Assembly: GCA_003254885.1 (NCBI GenBank)
Contig: QANT01007525.1
Span: 116,258-180,257, forward strand
DNA from: Purshia tridentata
Lineage: Eukaryota > Streptophyta > Magnoliopsida > Rosales > Rosaceae
Length of the DNA stretch: 64,000 nucleotides
Reading direction: 5' to 3'
The notes under the pieces were generated by a model that worked only from the letters and a program-made list of their open reading frames with translations, did not search any database and had not been told where the DNA came from. Both the position numbers and the translations under genes were made by a program. Positions 53,637-64,000 of the stretch are shown here, in pieces. Numbering within the stretch: the first letter of the stretch is position 1; each line of letters opens with the position of its first letter.

Positions 53637-54041
53637 GGTGGGTCTATTTAGACTCAACTTTTTACTCGACAGACACCCCTTTGTACTCCAGTAGTAGGCA
53701 CATCTTTTATTCAAAATCTACAACTAAAAATTTGTCAATTGACCTTTTTACCCCTTCATCAAATATCACAAGCAGTCCTTAAAAAAGAGAAACCCTAGGA
53801 GCTATGGCAGTGGGCACTGACCTGAAAATTGGGCTGAGAACATGGAAGGCGGGGAAGGAGAGAGGGGGTGCCGACGGGGGAGGATCTACCGCACAAATCA
53901 CCGGCCGGTCAAAAGTTGAGGGTGGGTGGGTTTCTCTCTCCTCCCTGAAGTCTGAAAATCAAGAGGTAAAAAGGGTAAAATGGTCAGTTTGAAAAAAAAT
54001 TTAGTGGTAGATACTGAGTAAAAAAAGGTGGGTCTAAATAG
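53637..54041. mobile_element. MITE-like element with about 30-bp TIRs
   Basis: The left end TGGGTCTATTTAGACTCAAC is matched by the reverse complement of the right end (TCTATTTAGACCCACC, then TTTTTTACTCAGT). The interior is relatively GC-rich and has no transposase. It sits about 210 bp upstream of the PAP12 fragment's ATG. Confidence 0.6.
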
Positions 54042-54252
54042 AAGATGAAATAGTATATGGCGCCAAATCGTCAAACAAAACTGAACAGCAACAGATAGAT
54101 AACTCCGCAATATATCAGTTTGGACTTGTCTGATGGAGAAGAGCCCACGTGGCAAAATGCAAAAGATATTTAGGGAGAGAGTGTTGGTGTGGTATCAGCA
54201 TCACTCACTCTGCCTCTCAGCCTTTGCTTCTTGATTCGTTATTGATTCATCA

Positions 54253-54849
54253 ATGGCTCTCAAAGCTCACACAGTGACACTGACACTGACAGCACCGCCA
54301 ATTGTTCGCCAAAGACCCACATTCTCACCAACAACAACTCTGCGCTTCAGAAACCCATCATCCATCCCTACAAAGTCTCTCACTCAATTGTTCGCTCTCG
54401 TAGATGAACAACAACAAGAAGTTTCGTTTACAGAGGAAGAGAACTCCCTTGTTGAAGCACTCATTGGAGTCCAAGGCCGAGGCCGCTCTGCTTCTCCTCA
54501 GCAACTCACTGTAATATTATACATAGCATTTCTCTTTTCTTTTATTCTTTTGATTTTCTTGAATTATGTGATATTTTGAGGAAAAAAAGAAATTTAATTG
54601 AAAGAGAATGCTTTGCAGGATGTTGAGTGGGCTGTGCAGGCTCTTGAAAGTTTACAAGGCGTTCCTGACCCTGTTCGTTAACATTGCTAGAAAATCATCT
54701 ACTTTTATATATGTTATTTTAAAGTGTCTAGTTATATTAATAATGTCTTGCTATATATGTGTTTTTATATGCAGACAAGCTCAGATTTAATTGAAGGATG
54801 TTGGCAATTGATGTTTACTACAAGACCTGGATCTGCCTCTCCAATCCAA
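54253..54849 (+). pseudogene. 5' fragment of a plastid-lipid-associated protein/fibrillin gene (PAP12/FBN10-like)
   Basis: Three exons in frame, 54253-54510, 54619-54672 and 54775-54849, encode 129 residues. They comprise a transit-like N-terminus (MALKAHTVTLTLTAPPIVRQ), then EENSLVEALIGVQGRGRSAS, then the first PAP/fibrillin motif DLIEGCWQLMFTTRPGSASP ending in IQ. In PAP12-type fibrillins several further exons follow (roughly 250 more residues). None is found downstream. Instead a 2-kb TIR element begins about 80 bp after the last exon, and a retroelement remnant follows. The fragment is intact in frame but truncated. Translation into the next intron would stop at once. Confidence 0.82.
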
Positions 54850-54910
54850 GTATGATCTTCAACTGCAACATCTTGTTCTTCAAGCAATGCAAAGCTGCAG
54901 ATACTTTTTT

Positions 54911-55370
54911 ATTTATTTATAATTCGAAGGCTTTTTTTCAAATCACCAACCTAAATTATACCTCAATTTGCAAGTCACCACCTAAATTAAAAATTGAATC
55001 AATTTGCCACTTAAATTAAAAAAAATTTGCAATGTACCACTCCTTTTTAAGTCCGTCAATATATCCATTAAAAATTAGGGTATAGTGGTCTTTTCAAATA
55101 AATTTTAAGGGATATTTTAGTCTTTTTAAATCTCCATGAGATATGTTTAAAGGTTTATTTATAATTCGAAGGCTTTTTTTCAAATCACCATATAAATTAA
55201 AAATTGAATCAATTTGCCACTTAAATTAAAAAAAATTTGTAATGTACCACTTCTGTTTAAGTCCGTCAATATATCCGTTAAAAATTAGGGTATAGTGGTC
55301 TTTTCAAATAAATTTTAAGGAATATTTTGGTCTTTTTAAATCTCCATGAGATATGTTTAAAGGTGATACT
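54911..55370. repeat. Direct duplication of the left TIR and flank
   Basis: TTTATTTATAATTCGAAGGC starts both copies (about 54911 and 55155). Both run through TAAGTCCGTCAATATATCC and end at CCATGAGATATGTTTAAAGG. Confidence 0.9.
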
Positions 55371-56973
55371 ATTCATACCCTAGAATATTTTGTCTACACC
55401 CAAAAATTTACTAAGTATACCCACAAATACAATTTTTTTTAAAAAAACACCTTCACCCCTGTAGCCACCTTCCCCCAACCTCATCCCCAACCATTCCCCC
55501 CACCCCACCAGCCCTCTGCACCGGTCGATCACCCTCCCCACTCTCTGCACCGACTGACCACCACCCTTTTTTCCCCTCCATTCTATTTCTCTCTCCCTCT
55601 AGTTCCCCCCTCTCTCTCTTCCCTTTTCTTTCCTTCCATCACCACTGAAACCATCTTTCTCTTCCCTTTTCTAATGCTCGATCTGTAATCAAATTCGAAC
55701 AAACAAATAAATTTTGGTTGTTGAACATCAAATTATTTTCTTTGATCCGCTGCATTTCGTTTTTGTGCAAATCACTAGAAAAAGAGTAATTTCAAAATGT
55801 TATTTATTTGGGCAGAATTTATTGTTAGTGGGGTAAAATTGATGAAGGATGAGTTTGGGTAAGGATGAAGATTTGGAAGATTTTGGGGATGGAGGTTTTC
55901 GATCTGTTTTTCATACTTTATCTCCATGTTTTATACCTGCTCATAAGGATTGGTGGTGGCGGTGATGTGGGGCTTTATCCCAAGGACATCCTTGCTTTGA
56001 GTTTTTCCAATGAGGCAAACAACAACCATATCCATTTATTCTAGAACAACAAGAGAATTGAAGTTGATATATTCATCTAATAACATCTTTCATTTCTGAG
56101 TCAAGGTTGGAGTGTTAAGGATTGAGAGGATAAAGTAAATGAGAGAAGACAGAATGAAAAATCAAAAAACATTTAAGAGAAAAAGCAAAGTGACGATGCA
56201 GGGGGTGCAGAAGGTGGAGAGGGTGGGAAGGGTGGCTGCTGGCTGCTGGCTGTTGGCATGTGCAGATCGATGGTGGGGAAGGTGGGTGGTGGGTCAGATC
56301 AAGGGTACAAATCCGACCCGGATCTGTATTGCTAGATCTTTGACCCAATGCATACTTTGCAACCTCTGATTGGGTCTCCCTCAACCCTTGCCTCACACTT
56401 CGCTTCTCAACCACCAAACCCTCACTGTCAACCTTCTTGCTCTTTAGCTTTCGCCTCCATTGCCTCACTTTCTTACTCAAAACAAACACCATTTCTGTCC
56501 CTGCGATTTCTTTCAAATCCCTCCCCGTACCTTTCTTTCTTTGCCATTCAAGATCTATCAACTCCTTTATTGTCTTGAACTCCGCTTCAGAAACCCTAAT
56601 CACATTTGCATCATCGTCCTCTTCCTTCAATTTGACCTCGAACTTTCTGGTCAGTGGTGGTGGGGTCGAAGGGAGGGGATGAGTGGGGGAAGGGGGAGGG
56701 AGAAGGGGTGGCGGTGGTGGGTGGGGAGTGGCTGGGTTTATTTTTTCTTTTTTTCATTTTTTATTGATTATTTATTAATTATATATTTAATAATAATAAA
56801 CTAATCTGAAAAGACTAAAGTACCCTTATTTTTAACGGATATATTAACAGACTTAAACAGAGGCGATACATTGCAAATTTTTTTAATTTAAGTGGTAAAT
56901 TGATTCAATTTTTAATTTAAGTGGTGACTTGCAAATCGAGGTATAATTCAGGTGGGTAATTTGAAAAAAAGCC
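54929..56973. mobile_element. Long-TIR transposable element (about 2.0 kb), possible Pack-MULE
   Basis: The left end (GGCTTTTTTTCAAATCACCA onward) and the reverse complement of the right end share about 170 bp, including GACTTGCAAATTGAGGTATAA-type text, CAATTTTTAATTTAAGTGG and AACGGATATATT. The left TIR with its flank is repeated in direct orientation at about 55153-55370. The interior holds C-rich, then gene-like sequence (56115-56630, minus) unlike the flanks. No transposase is recognised. Flanks AATTCGAA and AATTAGTA are only partly similar. Confidence 0.75.
56115..56630 (-). other. Open frame inside the TIR element, possible captured gene fragment
   Basis: A 171-residue minus-strand frame. 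The first two-thirds look protein-like: charged, helical, with MKEEDDDANVIRVSEAEFKT, then LIDLEWQRKKGTGRDLKEIA and a basic run VRQWRRKLKSKK. The last third is low-complexity Pro/His/Leu text unlikely to be coding. I do not recognise the family. It may be a captured host exon inside a transposon; expression is unproven. Confidence 0.35.
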
Positions 56974-57104
56974 AATTAGTAAACACGAGAATGCTCATTC
57001 CAATTCTTGCTCACTTTGATTCTAGTTTAATAAACATGCCCTAAGCTTCTAATATGGTATAAATACTCGTAATGTCTCTCCACCTAATAGTTTAAACTTT
57101 TACG

Positions 57105-57640
57105 ATGTGTAGAAATTGGAGATTTCAACCCAAAATTAATTTGGAATGGTTGGAGAGACTTAGACATTATATGCTTAAGACAAGGCTTCATATTCCCAAT
57201 GTGGTTGGGAAATCTCTCAAGGCCAAAGAGGTATGGTATGGTATATCACAGTTATTGAGTGAAATGATGAGCTTATTCCGCAGAGGGCCCTGTTAGGTGG
57301 TTGATAATGTTGATGAGTTCATAGCAGCACATACACCAGATAGAACTGCTCCGCGCACGCCTAATATCAAAGCTGATTTGGAACCTCCGACAGCGCGGTG
57401 GTTCAAGTTGAACACCGATGGTGCTGTTGGGCAGGGAGGAAGTCTTGGAGGAGTAGGGCAGTTGCAAGAAATGAGAAGGGTGAGAGTAACTTCCATAACA
57501 GTTTAGTGGTTCTTTTGGTCTGGCTTCAAGTAATTGGCTTGAATTCCATGCGGTGGTTCTTCTTATGGTGCTCATCGCGTGCCATGCTATTGCTAAATTT
57601 GTGCTATCATGTTCTGAATTTATCGTCGTGAACACTCATT
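57105..57640 (+). pseudogene. Retroelement RNase H-like fragment, decayed
   Basis: Plus-strand frames read WFKLNTDGAVGQGGSLGGVG, the start of the RNase H (RVT_3) domain of plant non-LTR retroelements and related proteins. A frameshift follows, then a degenerate continuation in another frame (GESNFHNSLVVLLVW). It has frame breaks and no reverse transcriptase body. Confidence 0.7.
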
Positions 57641-58310
57641 ATTCCACTCAAAAGTTTTTCCCATGAACACGAGGTTTTAGTAAAGAGATTCTTATCTAAA
57701 TACATGCTATGCAGAAGCCATCATTTTTTGACTGAAATTCTAAAAGATGTTGCTAAATCTACATCTAAGAAGCAGTATATGAGTGCTAGAGAGTGGGAAA
57801 GTAAAAAATACATTCTAACTTGAGAATTTAAAACAGGAAATCTGCAGTTCCATCTTGACTAGAAATTCTAGAGAAAATCGACATGAATGGATACATAGCA
57901 AAACACGTATACAGATCAACATATTTTTCCATATAGGGGAAGAAGAGTAATAATATAGGAGCCGGGGCAGACAAATGTAGAAATTTAAAACCACCAACCA
58001 ACCAAATTTCATTGTATCTGATACTTAGTTATTCTACAATCATAGCAAAAGCCTGCATGCAATTGTATACCTCATATGGTTCTGTTTAGGCATACATGCA
58101 TTGCACTGTTTGGAAAATAAAACCAAGTGAAAACCACAAACAAAAAACAACCATGACTCATGCTTAACAGAGCACCACAAGTCTCAATTGCAGCAACTGA
58201 CCGTTCTCTGACCAGGACACGCCCAGGACTCGCTTCCCACAGTTAACAAATCATCAACATGAATTAGGTGACAAAAGTTCTCAAGTTCATACAATGGACA
58301 GAGCAGTTTC
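57641..58310. other. Intergenic DNA and probable GAMYB 3' UTR
   Basis: AT-rich. No separate gene recognised. Confidence 0.5.
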
Positions 58311-61300
58311 TCAGGGAAAATCAGACATTTGACAGACAGCAGGCATGTTGTTCCACGGACAAGAACCGAGACCCCATACTTGATTTGATGTAGAAGTTCC
58401 AGAAGCCATGTGCTTGTAGTCAGTGGCCAAATCCTCACCGAGAAGTGTGGCCATAGTATCATTCACGATGGACTGGTCTTTAAACCCAGTACTCTGCTCA
58501 AGCCAATCGGAAGCAAGTAAAGCATCAGGACGAGTATAATCCAACTGATTAGTGGTTTCTTTTTCTTTATCTGGTGTCCAAGCTTGGTCAACTGGCTCCG
58601 GTTTCACATTGCATCCTGGAAGAACAATCAAAAGCAACATAGGTCATAATAAGAGACAACAAAGGACTTATCCTGCACATTAGAAAGGAATTGAAACTTA
58701 ATATTCAGAGAAAAAAAAAAAAAAAGGAATTTATTCTCACCATGAGATATGCTAATTACCAAAGGAGAAAAGAGAAGTGTTTATTATGGTTCATTAATAA
58801 TTTGAAATGTTTCAAAGAAATGTGAAGGGATGAAAAGTATTTTAAAATGACTAATATAAAATGGGAGTAATAGAAGATATATACAGGTCCGAACTGCCAA
58901 CAGAAAAACTATATTAAGAATATCCAAAATAATTCAAGAATCTCTTTACAATGTTATCATCAACCTCATTTGTCTCCAGGTCACAGAATAAGATACTTAC
59001 CAGTAAAGTTCTCAGCAGGATGTGGTTCATCCAATGAACTCCCACTGGCACTGATGGGTGTACACTCACTGAACAGGGAAGTAGCAGAGTGACCCAAGGG
59101 AGAAATTGGGTCACCATATTCTTCCCATTCTGTCTGGCAAATGTTCAAAGTGGAACTGTCAGCCACATCCTCAGGAGTAACACTAGATGAATTTGAACTC
59201 TTCTCAGATGAATGAATCTTCGCATGACTGAGAGTCTTTCCCTGGTGGAGTAAAGCATCTAGCAGGCCACTGTTACGTGGAGAAGCACAATCTGACTCAA
59301 ATGCTCCAACTGGCGGGGGAGACTGGATATAAGCATCAATTGATTCAAGTAAGGGTGGCGGAGGAGAATTGCTCCAGCTGCCTAAATCAGTTTCTGAATA
59401 TTGGAGTGAAGGGAGCTCCAGCTTCACAGCCCCAGAAGTGGGCTTAGAAGCCGAAGAATTGCCATTTGAAAGGGAATGGCTACCCTGAATTACACCAAAA
59501 GACAGTGGACTCTTAGTGGTAGGATCAGGATCGTGAGGAAAAGACAACCCAAATGATAGAGCTACTTTATCACAAGTATCATTTTCAAATTGGTCAAACT
59601 GGGGGAAACTTTTAAAACTACCACCACAAGTAGAGAATAAAGCTGTTGATTCTCGAAGACGCTTTTGACGGTGCATTGTTGGTGGCGTGAAACCACAGAA
59701 TGGAGAAGAACCAAGGCCTTTAATCAGCATACTACTTGTAGCGATATTAGGAAGATCAGGAACATAAGGTAAGACACAACTGTTTCCTTTTAAACCGTCA
59801 AATTCAACATCAGGTATCTCATAACTGTTACTTTGCAGAGAATCATGATGCACTCTGTCCATACCATTAATTCCACCACTGGACTGACCTTGTTGACTCT
59901 CCTGCAATGCTTGCAAACACACCTCGGGAGGATAAAGTGGTAAGCCAGCCCGCTGACGTCGCTTAATTCTGGTATTCCAGTAGTTCTTTATCTCATTATC
60001 CGTACGACCAGGTAACTAAGAAGAGAAAATGAGACTGTTAATCATCTCCAAAACAATGGTAAAAACTTTGAGAAGAAAATCAAGATTCTAATCATGCTGA
60101 CAAGTTACAATAATTCATATTTTAATTTATTTATAAATTTCAGACTAGAAGGACGGAAGGAAAAAAGAAACAATGTAAGGAGCCATTATATAAAATCATT
60201 AAAAGTTACTATTAGCTTTGGAAGAAAATTTAAGTTAGAGATATGTCAATATGGTGCATATGCTACAAAATGTATTATGCACAACAGTGAACTTCAGCTT
60301 GCCATTTTACGAGTTCACACATTGCCATATATTATTGTCAAATTCGTAAAACATCTAGGAGAAAGAAAACAGGAACAAACTTTAGCACTTTAAGGCACAC
60401 TTTTTTTTTTTGGCCGGAAAGCATACATTTTTTTACTTTACACATATACAAATACCAAATAGACTACCTAAAGGTAGGGAAATGGTTAACATAACCCTGA
60501 GAATCTTGTCTGATTTGTCTCATGCTCAAAACACAATAATATCTGAAAGATCCCACAGCCAAGTTCTCATTCAGTTCTATCTGAGAAGTTGTCAAGAAAC
60601 AAAAACTACAACATTTCTATAAGGTTTTTACCCAACTGAGAAGCTGTCACTTAATATCTCTATGAAAATAGGGCATTTTAATGTAGGGAGTTCTACAGGC
60701 TTTAGAACTGAAGAAAATGTAATCTTCCCAAACACTGTGTACTGCTGTTTTTATGACTTTATTTTTTATCTGATCTTAAGACGCACAAGGGCCTTATTTG
60801 TGCTAGTGGAAGTAAGTGCATCAGTCTGCTAGTTTTAATTTCCATTTTTCTAGAAGCTCAGCATATACAATGACAAGTAATTGAGAAATTTGGGGAAAAA
60901 TACAGACAACTTGAGAAACTGCCAATATTTTGTCTCATGCAAAAAATAAATGCTATTACAGATAATTGCAAATCACAGTTAAAACTTTGAGAACGAATAC
61001 TAATGAGCTTCTCCATTATTTCTCTTTTCTGTTTTTCCTTTTTTATTTTTTATTTTTTGTGTGAGAAACAGAGTTTATTAGAATCATAATAAAATTACCA
61101 GCATAGAATGCTTTTTTAATGAAACACAGAATATTTTCCTATGTTTTATGTCAATCTAATATCAAATATGTGGCAGAGGACAAAGAACCAGAGCTTGGTA
61201 CTAACCAGAGCTTGGTATGAACCAGATCTAGACAAAGATAAATGAACTATGTACTTACATGTGCTGCCATGCGTGCCCATTTGTTTCCCATCTTGGCATG

Positions 61301-61618
61301 GAGTTCAACAATCAAGCGCTCTTCTTCAGGAGTAAATGCCCCTTTCTTCAGGTTCGGCCTTAGGTGATTTGCCCATCGCAGCCGGCAGCTTTTGCCACAA
61401 CGGAACAGGCCTGAGTGCTTCTGAACGGCATTCCAGTTTCCCTCTCCATGCTTCTTAACATACTCCACCAAAATTGCATCTTCAGCCGATGTCCATGGCC
61501 CTTTCTTTAGAGCAACACCACCATTTCCACTTCCTCCATTACTCTCATCAATGAAGGGAGACTCAATCTGATCTTTGCACAGCACTCCATCTTCACTCTC
61601 ATTCGTTGTCCGACTCAT
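58311..61618 (-). CDS. GAMYB-type R2R3-MYB transcription factor (MYB33/65-like)
   Basis: Gibberellin- and ABA-related activator, classically acting in anther and aleurone. Coding exons on the minus strand, 61618-61259, 60015-59001 and 58615-58311, give 559 residues. The R2 repeat (KKGPWTSAEDAILVEYVKKH) and R3 (KKGAFTPEEERLIVELHAKM, then LPGRTDNEIKNYWNTRIKRR) lie at about residues 37-140. Next comes the GAMYB signature QRAGLPLYPPEV. The long middle region encodes LELPSLQYS, under which the miR159 target lies, and the C-terminal motif ends CQMSDFP. A leader intron is inferred at 61682-62911 (acceptor CCAG|GTTC, donor TTCAG|GTATTT), with a 5' UTR exon to about 63650. Confidence 0.95.
59400..59420 (-). 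promoter_or_regulatory. miR159 target site in GAMYB exon 2
   Basis: The minus strand reads GGAGCTCCCTTCACTCCAAT (20 of its 21 bases), complementary to the conserved miR159 seed and 3' end. It lies in the codons for ELPSLQY, the same place as in known GAMYBs. Post-transcriptional repression by miR159 is therefore expected. Confidence 0.93.
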
Positions 61619-61681
61619 CTTTCAAATTTTTATCAAATCCCCTACCAAGACCCAAGACCATGCAAAGAGTAGGTTGAGAAC

Positions 61682-62911
61682 CTGGAATAAATAGGGAAAG
61701 CAAAAATAAATAAATACATATGAGCAGAACCGTAGCGCTTTTTCTCATCCACTTGTTATACATGCACTGCACCTCGGCACACTAATTATTTATTTATGGG
61801 GCCCAAAAAACAACAAACAAATTGCCACTGCTTCACACGAAAAATCACTCCATATCATAAATACAAACGACACAAGACTCCAAACGTGCACACGGATAAT
61901 TGAATCCATCAACAGAGAAAATATTAAGGAAAATTATAAAAGCAATTCCAGAGATGGAACATAGATAATTGTGGTAAAGATGGCAGAAAAGTACTAACTT
62001 ATGCACATAGTCAATATTCAACAACAATCAGGGGCAAACAAATTGCCAGTGCTTCACACTAAATTTACTCCATATGATAAATACAAACGACACAAGACTC
62101 CAAACGCGTACAAGGATATTTGAATCCAACAACAGAAAGAAATTAAATTAATAAGGAAAACTATAAAAGCAAAAAATTCCGGAGATGGAATATGGATAAA
62201 CTAAAAAAAAGCTGGCATAAAAGTACTAACTTATGCACATAGGCATTATTGAACAACAATTAGTGGCAAAAAAATTGCCATTGCTTCACACAAAAAATAC
62301 TCCATATCATAAATACAAACAACAAAAGCCTCCAAGTGCGCACTACGATAATAATATCCATAAAGAGAAAGAAAATAATAAGGAAAATTATAAAAGCAGT
62401 TCCGGAGATGCAATATGGATAAAGGGGTAAAGATGGCTTAAACTTACTAACTTATGCACAGTCATTATTCAACAACAATTATAAGTTATTAGCACTCAGA
62501 TGCAAATTAATGATATGTTCTAAAATGTTAATAAAGTGCAGATCTTCAAAACCCACAAAAGGATAAGCACTGAGTAATATTCCAATGTCGGATTAAATCG
62601 TTTTTACTCCATTCAGAAGCAAATAAACCAAGGAAAGAGGGCCAGTATAATTTGACACAAAGACAAACCCACATCCATAATCATAAAATGTGATTAAACT
62701 CGTGAACATGCACAATTCACTGCAGGGTTACACCCAAGTCTATATATATATATATGGCAAGGTTGCCACGACCAGGGTTTATTACAACATACACAACAAA
62801 GATTGAAACTCTCAGCTGAAGTAATTGAAATTGTTAATAATACATTTGCATACCCGGAGAATTTTAAATAAATGATAAATTAATAAAACCAATGAAGGAG
62901 GAGTGAAATAC
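61682..62911 (-). other. Inferred 5' UTR intron of the GAMYB gene
   Basis: Minus-strand donor TTCAG|GTATTT at 62911 and acceptor TTCCAG|GTTCTC at 61681/61682 bracket AT-rich DNA lacking coding potential. An alternative donor lies near 63097. Not experimentally supported here. Confidence 0.5.
61815..62482. repeat. Three-copy tandem repeat, about 0.22 kb unit, in the GAMYB leader intron
   Basis: AACAAATTGCCACTGCTTCA starts copy 1 (61815), with near-identical starts at about 62034 and 62267. Each copy contains CATAAATACAAACGACACAA-like text, AAGGAAAATTATAAAAGCA, GGAGATGGAA and AGTACTAACTTATGCACATA. Divergence of roughly 10-20% between copies suggests they are not recent. Confidence 0.92.
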
Positions 62912-64000
62912 CTGAATCAGAGGAAGATGGACCGGATGCAAAAATCCAAAGATTGAAGCTGCGAATCAAAATAACATAGGCCCTTTTGCGTGCAATCAAA
63001 AATTTCCAAAATTGGAAACTGAAATCGAAATCAAATCAGAAGCTCAAGCGTAGTGACGAAATGAGCTAAGAGCTGAGAAAATCGTAATAATGGAACACCT
63101 GAAAACGACAAAACAAGAATTCAAAAAACTCAGATAAAACAACATATGGCATTTAAAGCACTCACTTATTCCCAATTGTATAAGAAGGAAATCAGCTCAG
63201 AAAGTGAAATTCACGCAAAACCAAAGCCTAATTTTCGCGAATTGAATCAAATTCAATTTTTCATTTCTGATTTGATAGATCCGGAAAAAGAAACAAAAAT
63301 AGAAACCCTAGCTCAAGTAAAACGAAAACGGGGATTGAAAATTGGAGAAAAAGAAGAAATTAAAACCATGGAGGGCAAGCACGGTCCTAACCGCAATCTC
63401 TGAAAGAGGAGGGAGACGATCAGAGCGTAGAGAGAGCAACACATCTGAGAACTATGATTGCGATCCAAACACACACACACACACACTCAGTCCCACAAAT
63501 ACAGAGAGAGAGACAGTGAGAGAGAAAGAGCTGAGAATTATTTTGAAAAGACAAAAAAAAGAGATAAAGAGAGAGAGATGAAAAAGATGAAGAAATGAAA
63601 ATTAGAAGAATTGGGGATTTGAGAAGCGAAATGGCAGCAGGCGAGCGAAGTTAGGCTGAGATAAAGGAGGTGACTGTGGACTCTCCCTACCACCTCACTC
63701 TCTCTCCCTCTCTTTCTTTCTGTTTTTCTTTTTTTTTCTTATTATATTTTTTCTTTCTTTTTCTCAATTTTTCTTATTATTATTATTATTATTATACTAT
63801 TTTTGTTTGGTTGATTTGATTGAGTTATTAATCCACCATTTCAGCCAAGAGTGAGCAATTTTGAGTTGGGACTCACGTCTATTGAATGACTCAAGGATCG
63901 ACACTCACCCTGCTCACTCTTCCTTATATGATCCTTCTTTTGGGGTGGTGGGGGTAAATTGGTAATGACAATAATGGAACCCTTTTTTTTTTCTTTTTTT
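62912..64000. other. GAMYB leader exon and promoter region
   Basis: Contains an (AC)n tract at about 63471-63487, GA-rich tracts (63499-63585), CT-rich tracts (63691-63745) and a (TTA)n tract at about 63776-63797. Transcription of GAMYB probably starts near 63600-63700. Nothing else recognised. Confidence 0.5.

Overview
The window is nuclear DNA from a flowering plant. The genes have many short GT-AG introns (and two GC-AG introns), AT-rich spacers, CT/AT microsatellites, and small class II and LTR-type repeats. The families present (GAMYB, TBL, class III peroxidase, SINAT, BPG2-like, PSA2) are those of a eudicot. The general look would suit a woody Rosaceae species, but that is an impression and not a demonstrated assignment. 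I found no CRISPR array, operon, prokaryotic feature, tRNA or rRNA.

Layout, left to right. 1-2792 (+) is the 3' part of a MUT9-like/casein-kinase-1 protein kinase gene. 3774-3968 is a foldback repeat. 5595-8180 (+) is a plastid DnaJ-type zinc-finger protein (PSA2-like), convergent with an Mn-type metal tolerance protein on the minus strand (8509-11317). A BPG2-like circularly permuted GTPase (13523-16262, -) is followed by a tandem repeat and a SINAT E3 ligase (17590-19351, -). A probable solo LTR (21950-23076) and a small membrane-protein gene (24324-24599, -) come next. 26424-28496 (-) encodes only the C-terminal UTP12 part of a WDR43-type protein. Opposite it begins formate-tetrahydrofolate ligase (29760-33142, +).

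31.2-41.2 kb is a tandem duplication: intact ligase, TBL copy A, a decayed 3' ligase fragment, then TBL copy B. 41.7-52.4 kb is a minus-strand set of secreted or wall-type genes. It holds an intact peroxidase, a phytocyanin, a broken germin-like gene, a peroxidase exon-3 fragment, a duplicated frameshifted peroxidase exon 4, a TIR element, and a second intact peroxidase. 54.2-54.85 kb (+) is the start of a PAP12/fibrillin gene. Its coding sequence stops where a 2-kb long-TIR element begins, and a retroelement RNase H remnant follows. 58.3-63.7 kb (-) is a GAMYB-type R2R3-MYB gene with a miR159 site and a three-copy 0.22-kb repeat in its leader intron.

The genes are independent plant transcription units. 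The themes are plastid biogenesis (PSA2, BPG2-like, PAP12 fragment), cell wall and apoplast (two TBLs, peroxidases, phytocyanin, germin remnant), and regulators (kinase, SINAT, GAMYB). I see no convincing new multi-gene system. The most unusual material is structural: partial gene duplications, a truncated but open UTP12-only gene, GC-AG introns, and TIR elements at gene-breaking positions.
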